A stretch of DNA of 64,000 bases from Arthrobacter psychrolactophilus (GCF_003219795.1 NZ_QJVC01000011.1:32488-96487); one strand, 5' to 3'. Counted from the first letter of the stretch, positions 28,885 through 38,925 are shown. Numbers and translations: made by a program. The notes: generated by a model from the sequence alone, not told the origin.

Positions 28885-31506
28885 ATGGCTGAAAACATTC
28901 CGGGCACAGACACGCCCGCACCCACCACAAGCAACGTCCCCGACAAGCCCGTTTTGGAGGGCCTCGAAGAGTCCCTGACCAAGCGCTGGCTTGAAGAAGG
29001 CACCTACAAGTTTGACCGCGAGACCACCCGTGAGCAGGTGTACTCCATTGACACTCCCCCGCCCACGGCGTCCGGCTCCTTGCACGTGGGTCACATGTTC
29101 TCCTACACGCAGACCGACGTGCTGGCTCGTTTCCAGCGCATGAACGGCAAGAATGTCTTCTACCCCATGGGCTGGGATGACAACGGCTTGCCCACCGAGC
29201 GTCGCGTGCAGAACTACTTCGGTGTCCGCTGCGACCCCACCTACGCCTACGTGGATGGTTACCGCCCGCCGGCAACTCCGGCCAAGAACCAGCGTGACTT
29301 TGACGTTGTCTCCCGCAAGAACTTCATTGAACTGTGTGAAGAGCTCGCCGTTGAGGATGAAAAGGTCTTTGAGCACCTGTTCCAGACCTTGGGCCTTTCG
29401 GTTGACTGGGATCTGACGTACCGCACGATCGATGATCACTCACGTGCCGTCTCGCAGCGTGGCTTCTTGGAAAACCTGAACCACGGTGACGCTTACATGG
29501 CCGAGGCTCCCACACTCTGGGACGTCAGCTTCCGCACCGCCGTTGCCCAGGCTGAGCTGGAAGACCGCGAAGTAGCCGGAGCGTACTACCGCTACCCATT
29601 CGTCGCCGAAGACGGCACAAAGATTTACATCGAGACCACGCGCCCGGAACTGCTGGCCGCCTGCTCCGCCCTGGTCGCCAATCCTGACGATGAGCGCTAC
29701 AAGCCGCTCTTCGGCAAGAAGGTCACCTCGCCACTGTTCGGTGTTGAGGTTGAGGTTCGCGCCCACGCTCTGGCTAAGGCCGACAAGGGTTCCGGCATTG
29801 CCATGGTCTGCACCTTCGGTGACCTGACCGACGTCACCTGGTGGCGGGAACTGCAGCTGCCCACGCGCGCCATCGTGGGCCGCGACGGCCGCATCCTCGG
29901 TGACACCCCCGAGTGGATCACCTCCGAGGAAGGCCGCGCGAACTACGCAGCCATCGCCGGCAAGACGGTCTTCAGCGCCAAGGAAAGCGTGGTCACCATG
30001 CTGACCGAGGCAGACTTGCTCGACGGCGAACCGAAGAAGATCATGCACCCCGTGAACTTCTTTGAGAAGGGCGACAAGCCCCTGGAGATCGTTTCCTCCC
30101 GCCAGTGGTACATCCGTAACGGTGGCCGTGACGAGGATCGCCGCGAACGCTTGATCAACCGCGGTAAGGAAATTGAATTCCACCCGGCCTTCATGCGCTC
30201 ACGCTACGACAACTGGATCTCCGGCCTGAACGGTGACTGGCTGGTGTCTCGCCAGCGCTTCTTCGGCGTGCCGGTTCCCGTCTGGTACCCGCTGGATGCC
30301 GACGCCAACCCGGACTACGATCACCCGATCCTACCCACCTCGGACATGCTCCCCGTTGACCCTGCTGCCGACGCAGCCCCGGGCTTCACCGAGGATCAGC
30401 GCAATGTGGCCGGTGGCTTCATTGGTGACGCCGACGTGCTCGACACCTGGGCCACCTCCTCCTTGACGCCGCAGATTGTGGGCGGCTGGAGCCAGGATGA
30501 GGACCTGTTCGGTAAGGTTTACCCCTTCGATCTGCGTCCCCAGGGTCACGACATCATCCGCACCTGGCTGTTCTCCTCCGCCGTGCGCGCCGACGCCCTG
30601 CAGGGCAGCGCACCGTGGAAGCACGCCGCCATCTCGGGCTGGATCCTTGACCCGGATCGCAAGAAGATGTCCAAGTCCAAGGGCAACGTGGTGGTCCCCA
30701 CCGACGTGCTCAACGACTTTGGCGCCGACGCCGTCCGTTACTGGGCAGCATCCGCCAAGCTTGGCGCCGATACGGCCTACGAGATTGCGCAGATGAAGAT
30801 TGGTCGCCGCCTGGCCATCAAGCTGCTCAACGCCTCCAAGTTCGTGCTCAACCTTGGCGCCACCGAGGCCAATGTGGTTGCGGCCGATGACGCCGTGCTC
30901 ACGAACCCCTTGGATCGTGCCGTGCTGGCGCAGCTGGCCGAGGTGGTCCGTGCGTCAACGGCCGCCTTTGAGAAGTACGACTACGCCCGTGCCCTGCAGC
31001 TCACCGAGAGCTTCTTCTGGCACTTCACGGACGATTACGTCGAGCTCATCAAGGACCGCGCCTACGGTGCCAGCGGCGAGGAAGGCCAGGCATCCGTGCT
31101 GGCAGCCCTGGCCACGACGCTTGATTCACTGCTGCGCCTGTTCGCACCGTTCCTGCCCTTCGCCACGGAAGAAGTCTGGGGCTGGTGGCGTGGCGGTTCG
31201 GTGCACCGCGCGCCGTGGCCGTCCGCCGTTGCCGTGGACGACGGCGACACCACCTTGCTCGCGACGGTCGGGGACGCCTTGAGCGGCATCCGTAAGGCCA
31301 AGTCCGAGGCTAAGGTCAAGCAACGCACCCAGGTCCTCTCCGCAACGGTGACCGCCGGCGAGGTTCAGGCCGCGCAGTTGACCGCCGGATTGGGCGACCT
31401 CAAGGCCGCTGCCAACGCTCTGGAACTCACGGTTGCCGTGGGCGAAGGCGAACTGGCCGTGTCCGACGTCGTGCTGGAGCCGGCGCAGGAGCCCGCGCAG
31501 GCGTAA
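28885..31506 (+). CDS. valS: valine--tRNA ligase
   Basis: This 873-residue class Ia synthetase has HVGH (about 68), KMSKSKG (about 594), an editing domain between them and a short C-terminal coiled-coil arm. It belongs to the compact actinobacterial ValS group. No T-box is found in its short leader. It lies alone on the plus strand and converges with the SGNH hydrolase gene. Confidence 0.96.
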   Translation: MAENIPGTDTPAPTTSNVPDKPVLEGLEESLTKRWLEEGTYKFDRETTREQVYSIDTPPPTASGSLHVGHMFSYTQTDVLARFQRMNGKNVFYPMGWDDNGLPTERRVQNYFGVRCDPTYAYVDGYRPPATPAKNQRDFDVVSRKNFIELCEELAVEDEKVFEHLFQTLGLSVDWDLTYRTIDDHSRAVSQRGFLENLNHGDAYMAEAPTLWDVSFRTAVAQAELEDREVAGAYYRYPFVAEDGTKIYIETTRPELLAACSALVANPDDERYKPLFGKKVTSPLFGVEVEVRAHALAKADKGSGIAMVCTFGDLTDVTWWRELQLPTRAIVGRDGRILGDTPEWITSEEGRANYAAIAGKTVFSAKESVVTMLTEADLLDGEPKKIMHPVNFFEKGDKPLEIVSSRQWYIRNGGRDEDRRERLINRGKEIEFHPAFMRSRYDNWISGLNGDWLVSRQRFFGVPVPVWYPLDADANPDYDHPILPTSDMLPVDPAADAAPGFTEDQRNVAGGFIGDADVLDTWATSSLTPQIVGGWSQDEDLFGKVYPFDLRPQGHDIIRTWLFSSAVRADALQGSAPWKHAAISGWILDPDRKKMSKSKGNVVVPTDVLNDFGADAVRYWAASAKLGADTAYEIAQMKIGRRLAIKLLNASKFVLNLGATEANVVAADDAVLTNPLDRAVLAQLAEVVRASTAAFEKYDYARALQLTESFFWHFTDDYVELIKDRAYGASGEEGQASVLAALATTLDSLLRLFAPFLPFATEEVWGWWRGGSVHRAPWPSAVAVDDGDTTLLATVGDALSGIRKAKSEAKVKQRTQVLSATVTAGEVQAAQLTAGLGDLKAAANALELTVAVGEGELAVSDVVLEPAQEPAQA

Positions 31507-31521
31507 CGTGTTGGGCCGGGA

Positions 31522-31556
31522 TTCGGCAGGCTTAACGTCTCGTTGAGCCTGCCGAA
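31522..31556. terminator. hairpin shared by convergent valS and SGNH genes
   Basis: TTCGGCAGGCT and AGCCTGCCGAA form an 11-bp stem 16 bases after the valS stop. It overlaps the last codons of the minus-strand SGNH gene and probably ends valS transcription. Confidence 0.65.
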
Positions 31557-32353
31557 ACCTTGGCTAACTTTTTTAGCCCCTTCTTGGGCGGCACCCGAAC
31601 CGGCTCCGGCCATCGAGCATTCAGGGTGTCGCCCAAGGTTGTTCCACGCAGCTTTCGCCCCACGAGGGGCAGCACCCACTCAGTGACCCATTCCCGATGT
31701 TCGCGTGCTCGCTGCCGCACCCCGCGTGAGGCCTTGCGCTTTTCCCGCGCCGTGATGGTATGCGGCACCCCGAGCGCATCCAGAACCTGTGCCGCCAAAT
31801 ACTTGTGCCCGGCCTTGGACATGTGGAGCCGATCGGGCCCCCACATGTGGGCATTTTGGTAGGCCGTGAATGCCGCATAGTCCACCAGGATGGCACCGTA
31901 CTGCGCCGCGATGGCCCGGACGCCGTCGTTATAGGCGTGATTCTTCCGCCGCAGCCGCCCTAGCAGCGGCGCCACCTCCACGTCGTAGCCGGTAAAAAGC
32001 ACCAGGGTTGCCCCTGTTTGCGCCAGGCGGGACACCAGAAAGCTATACTCGGCCAGGATGTCCGCGATCTTCGTACCAAAATCCATGACGTCATTGCCGC
32101 CGGCGTACAGCGTGATGAGCGTTGGCTCCATGGCAAGGGCCGGCTCGAGCTGATCGGCGATGATGTGCCGGAGCCGTTTACTGCGAATGGCTAGATTGGC
32201 GTACTCCCATCCAGGGGCATGGCTCGCCAAGGCCTCGGCCACCCGATCGGCCCAGCCTCGCACCCCATTGGGCCGTCGCTTGCTACTATCCCCCACGCCT
32301 TCCGTGAAGGAATCCCCCAGGGCGAGGTAACGGCCCGGCTCCTGCGCTAACAC
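31532..32353 (-). CDS. SGNH/GDSL-family hydrolase (cytoplasmic form)
   Basis: The 273-residue protein has block I GDSFTEG with the nucleophile Ser near residue 15, GGND (block III) and a C-terminal DRLHMSKAGH carrying the catalytic Asp/His. There is no signal peptide. It starts with GTG six bases after the UDP-sugar dehydrogenase stop and is likely translated from that transcript. Likely an esterase or lipase; substrate unknown. Confidence 0.88.
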   Translation of the reverse strand: MLAQEPGRYLALGDSFTEGVGDSSKRRPNGVRGWADRVAEALASHAPGWEYANLAIRSKRLRHIIADQLEPALAMEPTLITLYAGGNDVMDFGTKIADILAEYSFLVSRLAQTGATLVLFTGYDVEVAPLLGRLRRKNHAYNDGVRAIAAQYGAILVDYAAFTAYQNAHMWGPDRLHMSKAGHKYLAAQVLDALGVPHTITAREKRKASRGVRQRAREHREWVTEWVLPLVGRKLRGTTLGDTLNARWPEPVRVPPKKGLKKLAKVSAGSTRR

Positions 32354-32359
32354 GAGCGA

Positions 32360-33691
32360 CTACACGGCCGCCCGCGAGGCCCGCACCATGCCGGCACGGC
32401 CAATCCCGTGGTACTCCCAGCCAGCGGCCTGCCAGACGGAACCGTCGAGGGCATTGCGCCCATCGATGATCACGGCCCGTCGCACGAGCGTGGCTGCCTG
32501 CCCCGGATCAAGGGCGGTGAATTCGGGCCACTGAGTCAACAGGAGCACCAGCTCGGCCTCGCGCAGCGCCACGGAGACCTCGCGCTCGAAACTCAGCTGC
32601 GGGAATTGCAGCCACGCCGTGTCCTGCGCCTGCGGATCGCTCACCGTCACGAGCGCCCCCTGCGCGGCCAGTTGAGCCGCCACATCCAGGGCCGGCGAAT
32701 CCCGAATATCGTCGGTGTGCGGCTTGAACGACGCACCCAGAATCGTGATGCGTTTGCCCTGCACCGAACCCGCACACAGCCGTACCGCGGTCTCGGCGGT
32801 ACGGAATCGCGCGTCGGCATTGATCCCGTCAACCAGCGAGAACATCTCATCGAGGGCGTCCACCCCGTGGCTCTGCGCCTGAGCCCGGAACGACCGCAAA
32901 TCCTTCGGCAAGCACCCGCCCCCGAACCCCACGCCGGCATGGAAATACTTCCCGCCAATGCGGTCGTCGTGTCCCAGTGCCTGGGCGAGTTGTACGACGT
33001 CGGCCCCCACCTGTTCGCAAAACTCACCGACCGCGTTGATGTAGGACAGTTTCAAGGCCAAGAACGCGTTGGCCGAGATCTTAATGAGTTCGGAGGTGGC
33101 AAAGTCAGTGACCACCTTCGGGGTTCCCCGCTCCAGCAGCGGCGCGTAGACGGCGTCGAGCAGGGAGCACGCGAGTTCTGCCTTCTCACCGACCCCATAG
33201 ACGAGCCGGTCGGGCACGAGCGAGTCCTTGACGGCCGTGCCTTGTCGGAGGAATTCGGGGTTCCAGGCGAGCCCGGCGCCGCTCGCGGCAATCACCTGTT
33301 CTAGGACGGTGGCCGTTCCCACTGGAACGGTGGATTTGCCCACCACGAGGGTGCCCGGGCGCAGATGCGGGCGCAGGGCCTGGACCGCGGACATCAGGAA
33401 GGACAGATCGGAATCGTTAGTCGTCTTGGACTGCGGTGTGCCCACACAGAGGAAGTGCACCTGCGCGCAGGCCAGGTCCGCGGGGTCACTCGTGAAGGTG
33501 AGGCGGCCGCCGTCGTGCCCTTCCTGAAGCAATTCGGCGAGACCGGGCTCATGGAAGGGCACCTCGCCACGGGCCAGCTGCGCGATCCGGGCGGTGTCGG
33601 TGTCGAGCGCGATAACGTCGTGGCCCAGGTGCGCCAGGGTCAGGGCGTGGACCGCACCGAGATATCCGGCACCAATAACGGAAATTTTCAT
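32360..33691 (-). CDS. UDP-glucose/GDP-mannose dehydrogenase family protein
   Basis: These enzymes oxidise a nucleotide sugar twice to the uronic acid for cell-surface polymers. The 443-residue protein begins MKISVIGAGYLG (Rossmann motif), and the catalytic region GFGGGCLPKDL includes the conserved active-site Cys. I use ATG 33691, which overlaps the stop of the upstream glycosyltransferase by 4 bases. An upstream extension of 26 codons lacks family similarity. Substrate (UDP-glucose or GDP-mannose) is not decided by sequence alone. Confidence 0.9.
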   Translation of the reverse strand: MKISVIGAGYLGAVHALTLAHLGHDVIALDTDTARIAQLARGEVPFHEPGLAELLQEGHDGGRLTFTSDPADLACAQVHFLCVGTPQSKTTNDSDLSFLMSAVQALRPHLRPGTLVVGKSTVPVGTATVLEQVIAASGAGLAWNPEFLRQGTAVKDSLVPDRLVYGVGEKAELACSLLDAVYAPLLERGTPKVVTDFATSELIKISANAFLALKLSYINAVGEFCEQVGADVVQLAQALGHDDRIGGKYFHAGVGFGGGCLPKDLRSFRAQAQSHGVDALDEMFSLVDGINADARFRTAETAVRLCAGSVQGKRITILGASFKPHTDDIRDSPALDVAAQLAAQGALVTVSDPQAQDTAWLQFPQLSFEREVSVALREAELVLLLTQWPEFTALDPGQAATLVRRAVIIDGRNALDGSVWQAAGWEYHGIGRAGMVRASRAAV

Positions 33692-34833
33692 TTGATTCCT
33701 CTCAGGGCGGCCGGGAGCCGCGGGTGGTCGGCGATGGCCTGGGTGAAAAGTTCCATGAGTTGCTCGCACACAACGTGCCAGCTGCGGCCCTGGACCTGGG
33801 CGAACGCCGCGTCGGCGAAGGCAGCCCGTTTCGCGTCGTCGCCCATCAGGTCCATGGCGTAATCGTGTAATTGGCGCAGGTTACCGGGGGCGTAGAGCCA
33901 GCCCGTGCGGGAGGAATCCACAAGATCCACGGGCCCACCACGACCCGTCGCCACCACGGGGACCCCGGAGGCCATGGCTTCCTGAATGGTCTGGCAGAAG
34001 GTTTCCAGCTCGCCCGGGTGCACGAACAAGTCAAAGGAGGCCATGGCAGCGGCGAGCTCGTCACCGCCCAGGAATCCGGTGAAGTAGGCGCTCGGCAGGA
34101 GGGCTTGGAGCGCTTCTCGCTGGGGGCCATCTCCCACGATGACGAGCCGTGTGTCGGGGATAGTGGCGAGCACGGCCAGGTCCTCCACCTGCTTTTCCAG
34201 GGCGAGGCGCCCCACATAGCCAATGATCTTCTGTCCTTGTGGCGCTACCTTGTGTCGGAAAGCGGTGCTGCGTTTGGCGGGGTGGAAGCGATCGGTGTCC
34301 ACGCCGCGACGCCACAGTTCCACTCGAGGGATGCCGTGGCCTCGGAGCTTCTGCAAGGAGTCGGTGGAGGGCACGAGGGTTTTCGTCGCTGCGGTGTGGA
34401 TGCGTTCCACCCGCTGCCACGCCCAATTTTCTAGAAACGGCATGCCATAGCGGGCGGCATAGCCGGGGACGTCGGTTTGGTATACGGCGACGGTAGGAAT
34501 ACCCAGGGCCGCCGCTGCCCGCACGGCACGCCACCCCAGAATAAAGGGCGAGGCTAGGTGGACCACATCGGGGTTGAACTCGGCCAATAAGACCTTGACC
34601 CGCGCTACCCCACCGATGGCAATCCGGATGTTGCGGTATCCGGTCAGCGGCACGGCGGGCAGTCTGCGGACCGTGGCCCCCTCAACTGTGGGCGGAGCGT
34701 TCTCGAGCGTGGATGGGGCGATGACTAAAACGTCATCTCCGCGCGCATCCAGATGTTGCAAGATTTTCAGCAGTGAATGGGTGACCCCATTCATCTCGGG
34801 CAGGAACGATTCAGCAACTATTGCAACCTTCAC
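33688..34833 (-). CDS. GT4-family glycosyltransferase (mannosyltransferase-like)
   Basis: The 381-residue GT-B protein starts with MKVAIVAESFLPEMNGV, as in the PimB/MgtA-like GDP-mannose-dependent group. The donor site includes the C-terminal HPGELETFCQTIQEAMASG with the EX7E pattern and VVATGRGGP. It likely glycosylates a membrane lipid or a polysaccharide at the inner face of the membrane. It is coupled to the nucleotide-sugar dehydrogenase downstream, suggesting a uronic-acid-containing glycolipid or glycan. Confidence 0.88.
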   Translation of the reverse strand: MKVAIVAESFLPEMNGVTHSLLKILQHLDARGDDVLVIAPSTLENAPPTVEGATVRRLPAVPLTGYRNIRIAIGGVARVKVLLAEFNPDVVHLASPFILGWRAVRAAAALGIPTVAVYQTDVPGYAARYGMPFLENWAWQRVERIHTAATKTLVPSTDSLQKLRGHGIPRVELWRRGVDTDRFHPAKRSTAFRHKVAPQGQKIIGYVGRLALEKQVEDLAVLATIPDTRLVIVGDGPQREALQALLPSAYFTGFLGGDELAAAMASFDLFVHPGELETFCQTIQEAMASGVPVVATGRGGPVDLVDSSRTGWLYAPGNLRQLHDYAMDLMGDDAKRAAFADAAFAQVQGRSWHVVCEQLMELFTQAIADHPRLPAALRGIK

Positions 34834-34944
34834 GCTTCAAGCGTGACCTGCCAAGGTTGCCGTCGTACCCGGCTCGGGAAACGAAGCGGTGAAGAGTGGG
34901 TGAACGGCCGCTGCCACCGATGCTGGCCCAGATTTTGGGCAAAG

Positions 34945-34985
34945 GGGAAGCCCCATCGGCTAAATGCCGTCGGTGGGGCTTCGAC
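34945..34985. terminator. terminator-like hairpin upstream of the glycosyltransferase
   Basis: GAAGCCCCA pairs with TGGGGCTTC over 9 bp, with extra inner GC pairing. No gene ends directly beside it, so it may back up the terminator at 35203 or end an unannotated short RNA. Confidence 0.55.
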
Positions 34986-35202
34986 TTTCATGCCGTGTGT
35001 GACGTGCACGGTCTGGTGGATACTAATGACTTTTCACGACGTCTCACCGCGTCACCGGTGCTTTGAACCGCGTGCGAGCAACCCGTCGAAACGGTGCTCA
35101 TGTGATCAATACGGTTCGGTCTGTGAAATTTTTAGTCTCTACCAGCCCTTTCCTTGGCGGATTGGGTAAGAACAAGTATGCTCCTGCTCGCAGGGCAAAA
35201 AC

Positions 35203-35238
35203 AAGAGGTGGCGGGAAGTATTTTTCCCACCACCTCTG
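35203..35238 (-). terminator. terminator of the nitroreductase-family gene
   Basis: GAGGTGGCGGGAA and TTCCCACCACCTC form a 13-bp stem with one mismatch, 21 bases beyond the minus-strand stop codon. Confidence 0.75.
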
Positions 35239-35258
35239 AGCTCGCATGTGCGAGACTT

Positions 35259-35885
35259 TTAGCCGAACTGCGGGTCCTCGGTGCGGCTGCGCTTGATCTC
35301 GAAGAAGTACGGGAAACTAGCCAGTGTCACGGTGGCGTCCCACAGCTTTCCGGCTTCCTCGCCGCGGGGAATGCGGGTGATGACGGGGCCAAAGAAGGCG
35401 GTGTCGTTGAAGGCCACGATGGGGGTTCCCACGTCCTGGCCCACCTTGGAGATACCTTCGGCATGGCTTACGCGCAAGGCGGCGTCGTGGGCATCGCTCG
35501 TGGCGGCTGCTGCCAGTTCTGCCGGCAGGCCGGTTTCGGCCAGGGCCTTGGCGATGACGTCGGACATGTTCGTGTTGCCATTGTCGTGAATCTGTGTGCC
35601 CATAGCGTCGTACAAGGGCTTGATGACCTGCTCGCCATGCTCGGCAACGGCGGCGATAATCACGCGAACCGGGCCCCACGCCTGAACCATGCGTTCCTTG
35701 TAAACGTCCGGGAGGGAATCGTTATTTTCATTCAGGACGGACAAGCTCATGACATGCCAGTTCACGGAAATGTTGCGAACCTGTTCCACTTCGCCAATCC
35801 AACGCGAGGTCACCCATGCGAAGGGGCAGATGGGATCAAACCAAAAATCGGCCGTTTCGGCGGCGTTCACAGCGCTTTCAGACAC
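35259..35885 (-). CDS. mycothiol-dependent nitroreductase (Rv2466c) family, DsbA-like fold
   Basis: The 208-residue protein has the DsbA/2-hydroxychromene isomerase-like fold of Rv2466c. The active-site loop reads DPICPFAWVTSRW (about 18-30) and the C-terminal part contains VGTPIVAF with the cis-Pro. In Rv2466c the motif is, as I recall, CPWC; here the second Cys is Ala, so only the first thiol remains. Family members use mycothiol and protect against oxidative stress. It is 106 bases upstream of the clpX 3' end in an otherwise proteostasis-related block. Confidence 0.85.
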   Translation of the reverse strand: MSESAVNAAETADFWFDPICPFAWVTSRWIGEVEQVRNISVNWHVMSLSVLNENNDSLPDVYKERMVQAWGPVRVIIAAVAEHGEQVIKPLYDAMGTQIHDNGNTNMSDVIAKALAETGLPAELAAAATSDAHDAALRVSHAEGISKVGQDVGTPIVAFNDTAFFGPVITRIPRGEEAGKLWDATVTLASFPYFFEIKRSRTEDPQFG

Positions 35886-35991
35886 GTAAAAACTCCTCGG
35901 TAGAACATGGATTCCAATGATGGATGGAGGCGAAGCCCCGTCGCTAGGTGCAACGACGTCGTGCCGGAAACTATTCCGGGAACCGAAGGTC

Positions 35992-37278
35992 TTAGGCGGA
36001 CTTGTTCCGGCGCTTGGCAGCCACCTCGTGGGGGATCAAGGTAGGTTCGGCCTTTTTAGCAACCACGTCAGCGGTGATGACCACGGTGGCGATATCGGCG
36101 CGGCTGGGCAGATCAAACATGACAGGCTGCAGGACTTCTTCGAGAATGGCGCGCAAACCGCGTGCGCCTGTTCCTCGGTCCAGCGCCAGCTCGGCAATGG
36201 CCGCCAGTGCCTCGTCATCAAACTCCAGCTCCACGCCGTCGAGCGTGAACATCTTTTGGTACTGCTTGACGAGCGCGTTTTTGGGTTCCGTGAGGATCTG
36301 AATCAAGGCGGTGCGGTCGAGCTGTGTCACGGTGGTGATGACGGGCAGGCGTCCAATGAATTCCGGGATCAACCCGAACTTCAGGAGATCTTCCGGCATG
36401 ACGTCGGCGTAGCTGGCCTCGGACTGCTTAAGCGCACTGAGCGGGGCACCAAAGCCGATGCCCTTCTTGCCAGCGCGGGAACCGATGATGTCTTCCAGTC
36501 CGGCAAAAGCACCGGCGACAATGAACAGCACATTGGTGGTGTCGAGCTGCAGGAACTCCTGGTGCGGATGCTTCCGGCCACCTTGCGGCGGAACGGAGGC
36601 TACGGTGCCTTCAAGAATTTTCAGCAGCGCCTGCTGAACACCCTCACCGGATACGTCACGGGTAATGGAGGGGTTCTCGGACTTGCGCGAAATCTTATCG
36701 ATCTCATCGATGTAGATGATGCCCTGCTCGGCCTTTTTCACATCAAAGTCGGCTGCCTGAATGAGCTTGAGGAGGATATTTTCCACATCCTCACCCACGT
36801 AGCCGGCCTCGGTCAGCGAGGTTGCATCGGCAACGGCAAAGGGGACGTTGAGGCGGCGGGCCAGGGTCTGAGCCAGGTACGTCTTGCCACAACCTGTGGG
36901 TCCGATGAGCAAGATGTTGGACTTAGCAATTTCCACATCGTCGTGCACGCCGCCGGAGAGCGTGGTGCTCTTAACAGCGTGGCCGGACTGGATGCGCTTG
37001 TAATGGTTGTACACAGCAACGGCGAGCGATTTCTTGGCCGGTTCCTGGCCCACAACATATTCCTGCAGGAAGTCAAAAATCTCCCGCGGTTTGGGCAATT
37101 CAAAGGTGTCGAGCTCGGCAACCTCGGAGAGCTCTTCTTCGATAATCTCATTGCACAGCTCGATGCATTCATCGCAGATGTACACGCCGGGACCGGCGAT
37201 GAGCTTACGAACCTGTTTCTGGCTTTTCCCACAGAAGGAACACTTCAGCAGATCGGTGCTTTCGCCCATCCTGGCCAT
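35992..37278 (-). CDS. clpX: ATP-dependent Clp protease ATP-binding subunit ClpX
   Basis: ClpX unfolds tagged proteins and feeds them to ClpP. The 428-residue protein has the N-terminal zinc domain (CSFCGK then CDECIELC), Walker A GPTGCGKT (about 125), Walker [11 protein letters not shown] and the IGF-type loop [10 protein letters not shown] that docks on ClpP. ATG at 37278 is used; a second ATG at 37269 is equally possible. A terminator separates it from clpP2. Confidence 0.96.
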   Translation of the reverse strand: MARMGESTDLLKCSFCGKSQKQVRKLIAGPGVYICDECIELCNEIIEEELSEVAELDTFELPKPREIFDFLQEYVVGQEPAKKSLAVAVYNHYKRIQSGHAVKSTTLSGGVHDDVEIAKSNILLIGPTGCGKTYLAQTLARRLNVPFAVADATSLTEAGYVGEDVENILLKLIQAADFDVKKAEQGIIYIDEIDKISRKSENPSITRDVSGEGVQQALLKILEGTVASVPPQGGRKHPHQEFLQLDTTNVLFIVAGAFAGLEDIIGSRAGKKGIGFGAPLSALKQSEASYADVMPEDLLKFGLIPEFIGRLPVITTVTQLDRTALIQILTEPKNALVKQYQKMFTLDGVELEFDDEALAAIAELALDRGTGARGLRAILEEVLQPVMFDLPSRADIATVVITADVVAKKAEPTLIPHEVAAKRRNKSA

Positions 37279-37416
37279 TGGTGTGTCCTTCCGCGACTAA
37301 CTCGCCAGCAGCGAAGTTATTCTAAATAATTACAAGTTCCAGAGCTGATGCCCGGAACGTCCTACAAAGTAATTTCAACTCTAATCCACGGCATGGACAT
37401 TGAGCGGAAAGCAAAC

Positions 37417-37448
37417 GCCGGAACAGGGATTTTCCTCCCTGTTCCGGC
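37417..37448 (-). terminator. terminator between clpP2 and clpX
   Basis: GCCGGAACAGGGA and TCCCTGTTCCGGC form a 13-bp perfect stem with a 6-base loop, followed on the minus strand by GTTTGCTTT. clpX therefore probably has its own promoter. Confidence 0.8.
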
Positions 37449-37466
37449 ATTTATATCATGCGGCCC

Positions 37467-38141
37467 TTAGCGGCTGATAGCGGCCGGCTTGATCTTGCGA
37501 GGAGCCAACACTTCATCAATCAGGCCATACTCCTTGGCCTGTGCGGCCGTGAGGATGTTGTCACGCTCGATGTCGTTGCTGACCTGCTCCGGGGTGCGGC
37601 CCGAGTGATCGGCGAGAGTGTTCTCCAACCATTCACGCATGCGCATGACCTCGTTGGCCTGGATCTCCAGGTCAGAGGCCTGACCACCCTGGCCACCGGA
37701 GAGTGCCGGCTGGTGGATCAAGACGCGAGCGTTCGGCAGCGCCAGGCGCTTGCCGGGGGCGCCGGCAGCCAGCAGAACAGCGGCGGCCGAGGCAGCCTGT
37801 CCGAGGCAAACCGTCTGGATTTCCGGACGGATGAACTGCATCGTGTCGTAGATGGCCGTCATAGCCGTGAACGAGCCACCGGGAGAGTTGATGTACAAGG
37901 TGATGTCACGGTCGGTGTCATCTGCTTCCAAGACGAGCAGCTGAGCCATCACGTCATCAGCGGAGGCATCGTCCACCTGAACGCCGAGGAAGATGATGCG
38001 ATCCTCGAAGAGCTTCGTGTACGGGTCCTGGCGCTTGAAACCATACGGTGTGCGCTCCTCAAACTGAGGGAGCACGTAGCGGCTGGAGGGAAGGTTGCCG
38101 GCAGTGTGGCCAAATGCTGTGCTGCCAAAGTTGTAAGTCAT
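37467..38141 (-). CDS. clpP2: ATP-dependent Clp protease proteolytic subunit ClpP2
   Basis: The 224-residue serine protease subunit shows [11 protein letters not shown], the nucleophile region [11 protein letters not shown] and [12 protein letters not shown] with the catalytic His. Actinobacterial ClpP1 and ClpP2 form a mixed tetradecamer, which explains the two genes 32 bases apart. Confidence 0.95.
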   Translation of the reverse strand: MTYNFGSTAFGHTAGNLPSSRYVLPQFEERTPYGFKRQDPYTKLFEDRIIFLGVQVDDASADDVMAQLLVLEADDTDRDITLYINSPGGSFTAMTAIYDTMQFIRPEIQTVCLGQAASAAAVLLAAGAPGKRLALPNARVLIHQPALSGGQGGQASDLEIQANEVMRMREWLENTLADHSGRTPEQVSNDIERDNILTAAQAKEYGLIDEVLAPRKIKPAAISR

Positions 38142-38173
38142 GGTCGTACTCCTGAAATCTTTATCTTCGGCTT

Positions 38174-38794
38174 TTACTTGGCGTTGGTTCCGCCGCCACC
38201 GGCAACGGAGCCTGCGTGACGGGCAATCTTGTCAAAGAAGCCGTACTCGAGGGCTTCGGCGGCCGTGAACCACTTGTCGCGGTCGTTGTCGGTGAGGATC
38301 TTCTCAACCGTCTGGCCGGTCTGCTCGGCGGTCAGTTCCGCCATGACCTTCTTCATGTGCAAGATCAGTTCGGCCTGAATCTTGATGTCCGAGGCCGTGC
38401 CGCCGATTCCACCAGAAGGCTGGTGCATGAGGATGCGCGCGTTGGGCGTAGCGTAACGCTTGCCCTTGGTGCCGGAGGAGAGCAGGAACTGTCCCATGGA
38501 CGCTGCCAGACCGGTGGCGACGGTGACGACATCGTTCGGGATGAACTCCATCGTGTCGTAGATAGCCATACCGGCGGTAACCGACCCACCAGGTGAGTTG
38601 ATGTACAGGTAGATGTCCTTTTCAGGATCCTCGGCCGAGAGCAGCAGCAGCTGCGAGCAGATCAAGTTGGCGTTGTCATCGCGAACCTCTGAACCCAACC
38701 AAATGATGCGTTCTTTGAGCAGGCGGTTGTAGATGTACTGGTCCGAGCCGGACGGGTCCGCGCTAGCCATCGTGGGGGTGGTGTGCTGTGCCAT
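38174..38794 (-). CDS. clpP1: ATP-dependent Clp protease proteolytic subunit ClpP1
   Basis: The 206-residue subunit shows [12 protein letters not shown], nucleophile region [11 protein letters not shown] and [11 protein letters not shown]. The start at ATG 38794 (MAQHTTPTM) has GGAGAGG about 10 bases upstream. A longer frame would add 67 residues without ClpP similarity and would cover the candidate ClgR site. First gene of the clpP1-clpP2 operon. Confidence 0.94.
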   Translation of the reverse strand: MAQHTTPTMASADPSGSDQYIYNRLLKERIIWLGSEVRDDNANLICSQLLLLSAEDPEKDIYLYINSPGGSVTAGMAIYDTMEFIPNDVVTVATGLAASMGQFLLSSGTKGKRYATPNARILMHQPSGGIGGTASDIKIQAELILHMKKVMAELTAEQTGQTVEKILTDNDRDKWFTAAEALEYGFFDKIARHAGSVAGGGGTNAK

Positions 38795-38911
38795 GGTGGG
38801 TTTACCTCTCCTTCGTGTGGCCCGTTGAGCATGCCCAACGTGACCATCACTAATGTTCACTACTTGGACAGTAGCCCTTTTCGCCGGCTCATTGTGGCCC
38901 TTTGGGACACT

Positions 38912-38925
38912 GTTCGCTGTAGGCG
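38912..38925 (-). promoter_or_regulatory. candidate ClgR operator upstream of clpP1P2
   Basis: On the minus strand CGCCTACAGCGAAC matches the core of the ClgR consensus that I recall from Corynebacterium (CGC-Y-N-A-N-R-GCG-W-W-S), 118 bases upstream of the clpP1 start. ClgR activates clp genes in actinobacteria. The clgR gene is not in this window. Confidence 0.5.

Larger units (their letters stand above)
34834..35258. other. 425-bp intergenic region with two hairpins
   Basis: Apart from two terminator-like hairpins (separately listed) the region shows no ORF of coding character, tRNA or recognised riboswitch. It must include the promoter of the minus-strand glycosyltransferase gene. Confidence 0.5.

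Noticed and set aside
28838-29275. N-terminal extension of the MepB-family gene by 146 codons
   Set aside because: It lies opposite the valS start and HVGH region and has no MepB similarity; ATG 28837 gives a normal-length protein.
35917-37329. A 470-codon open frame on the plus strand
   Set aside because: It is antisense to clpX; high GC keeps the opposite frame open. No family features.
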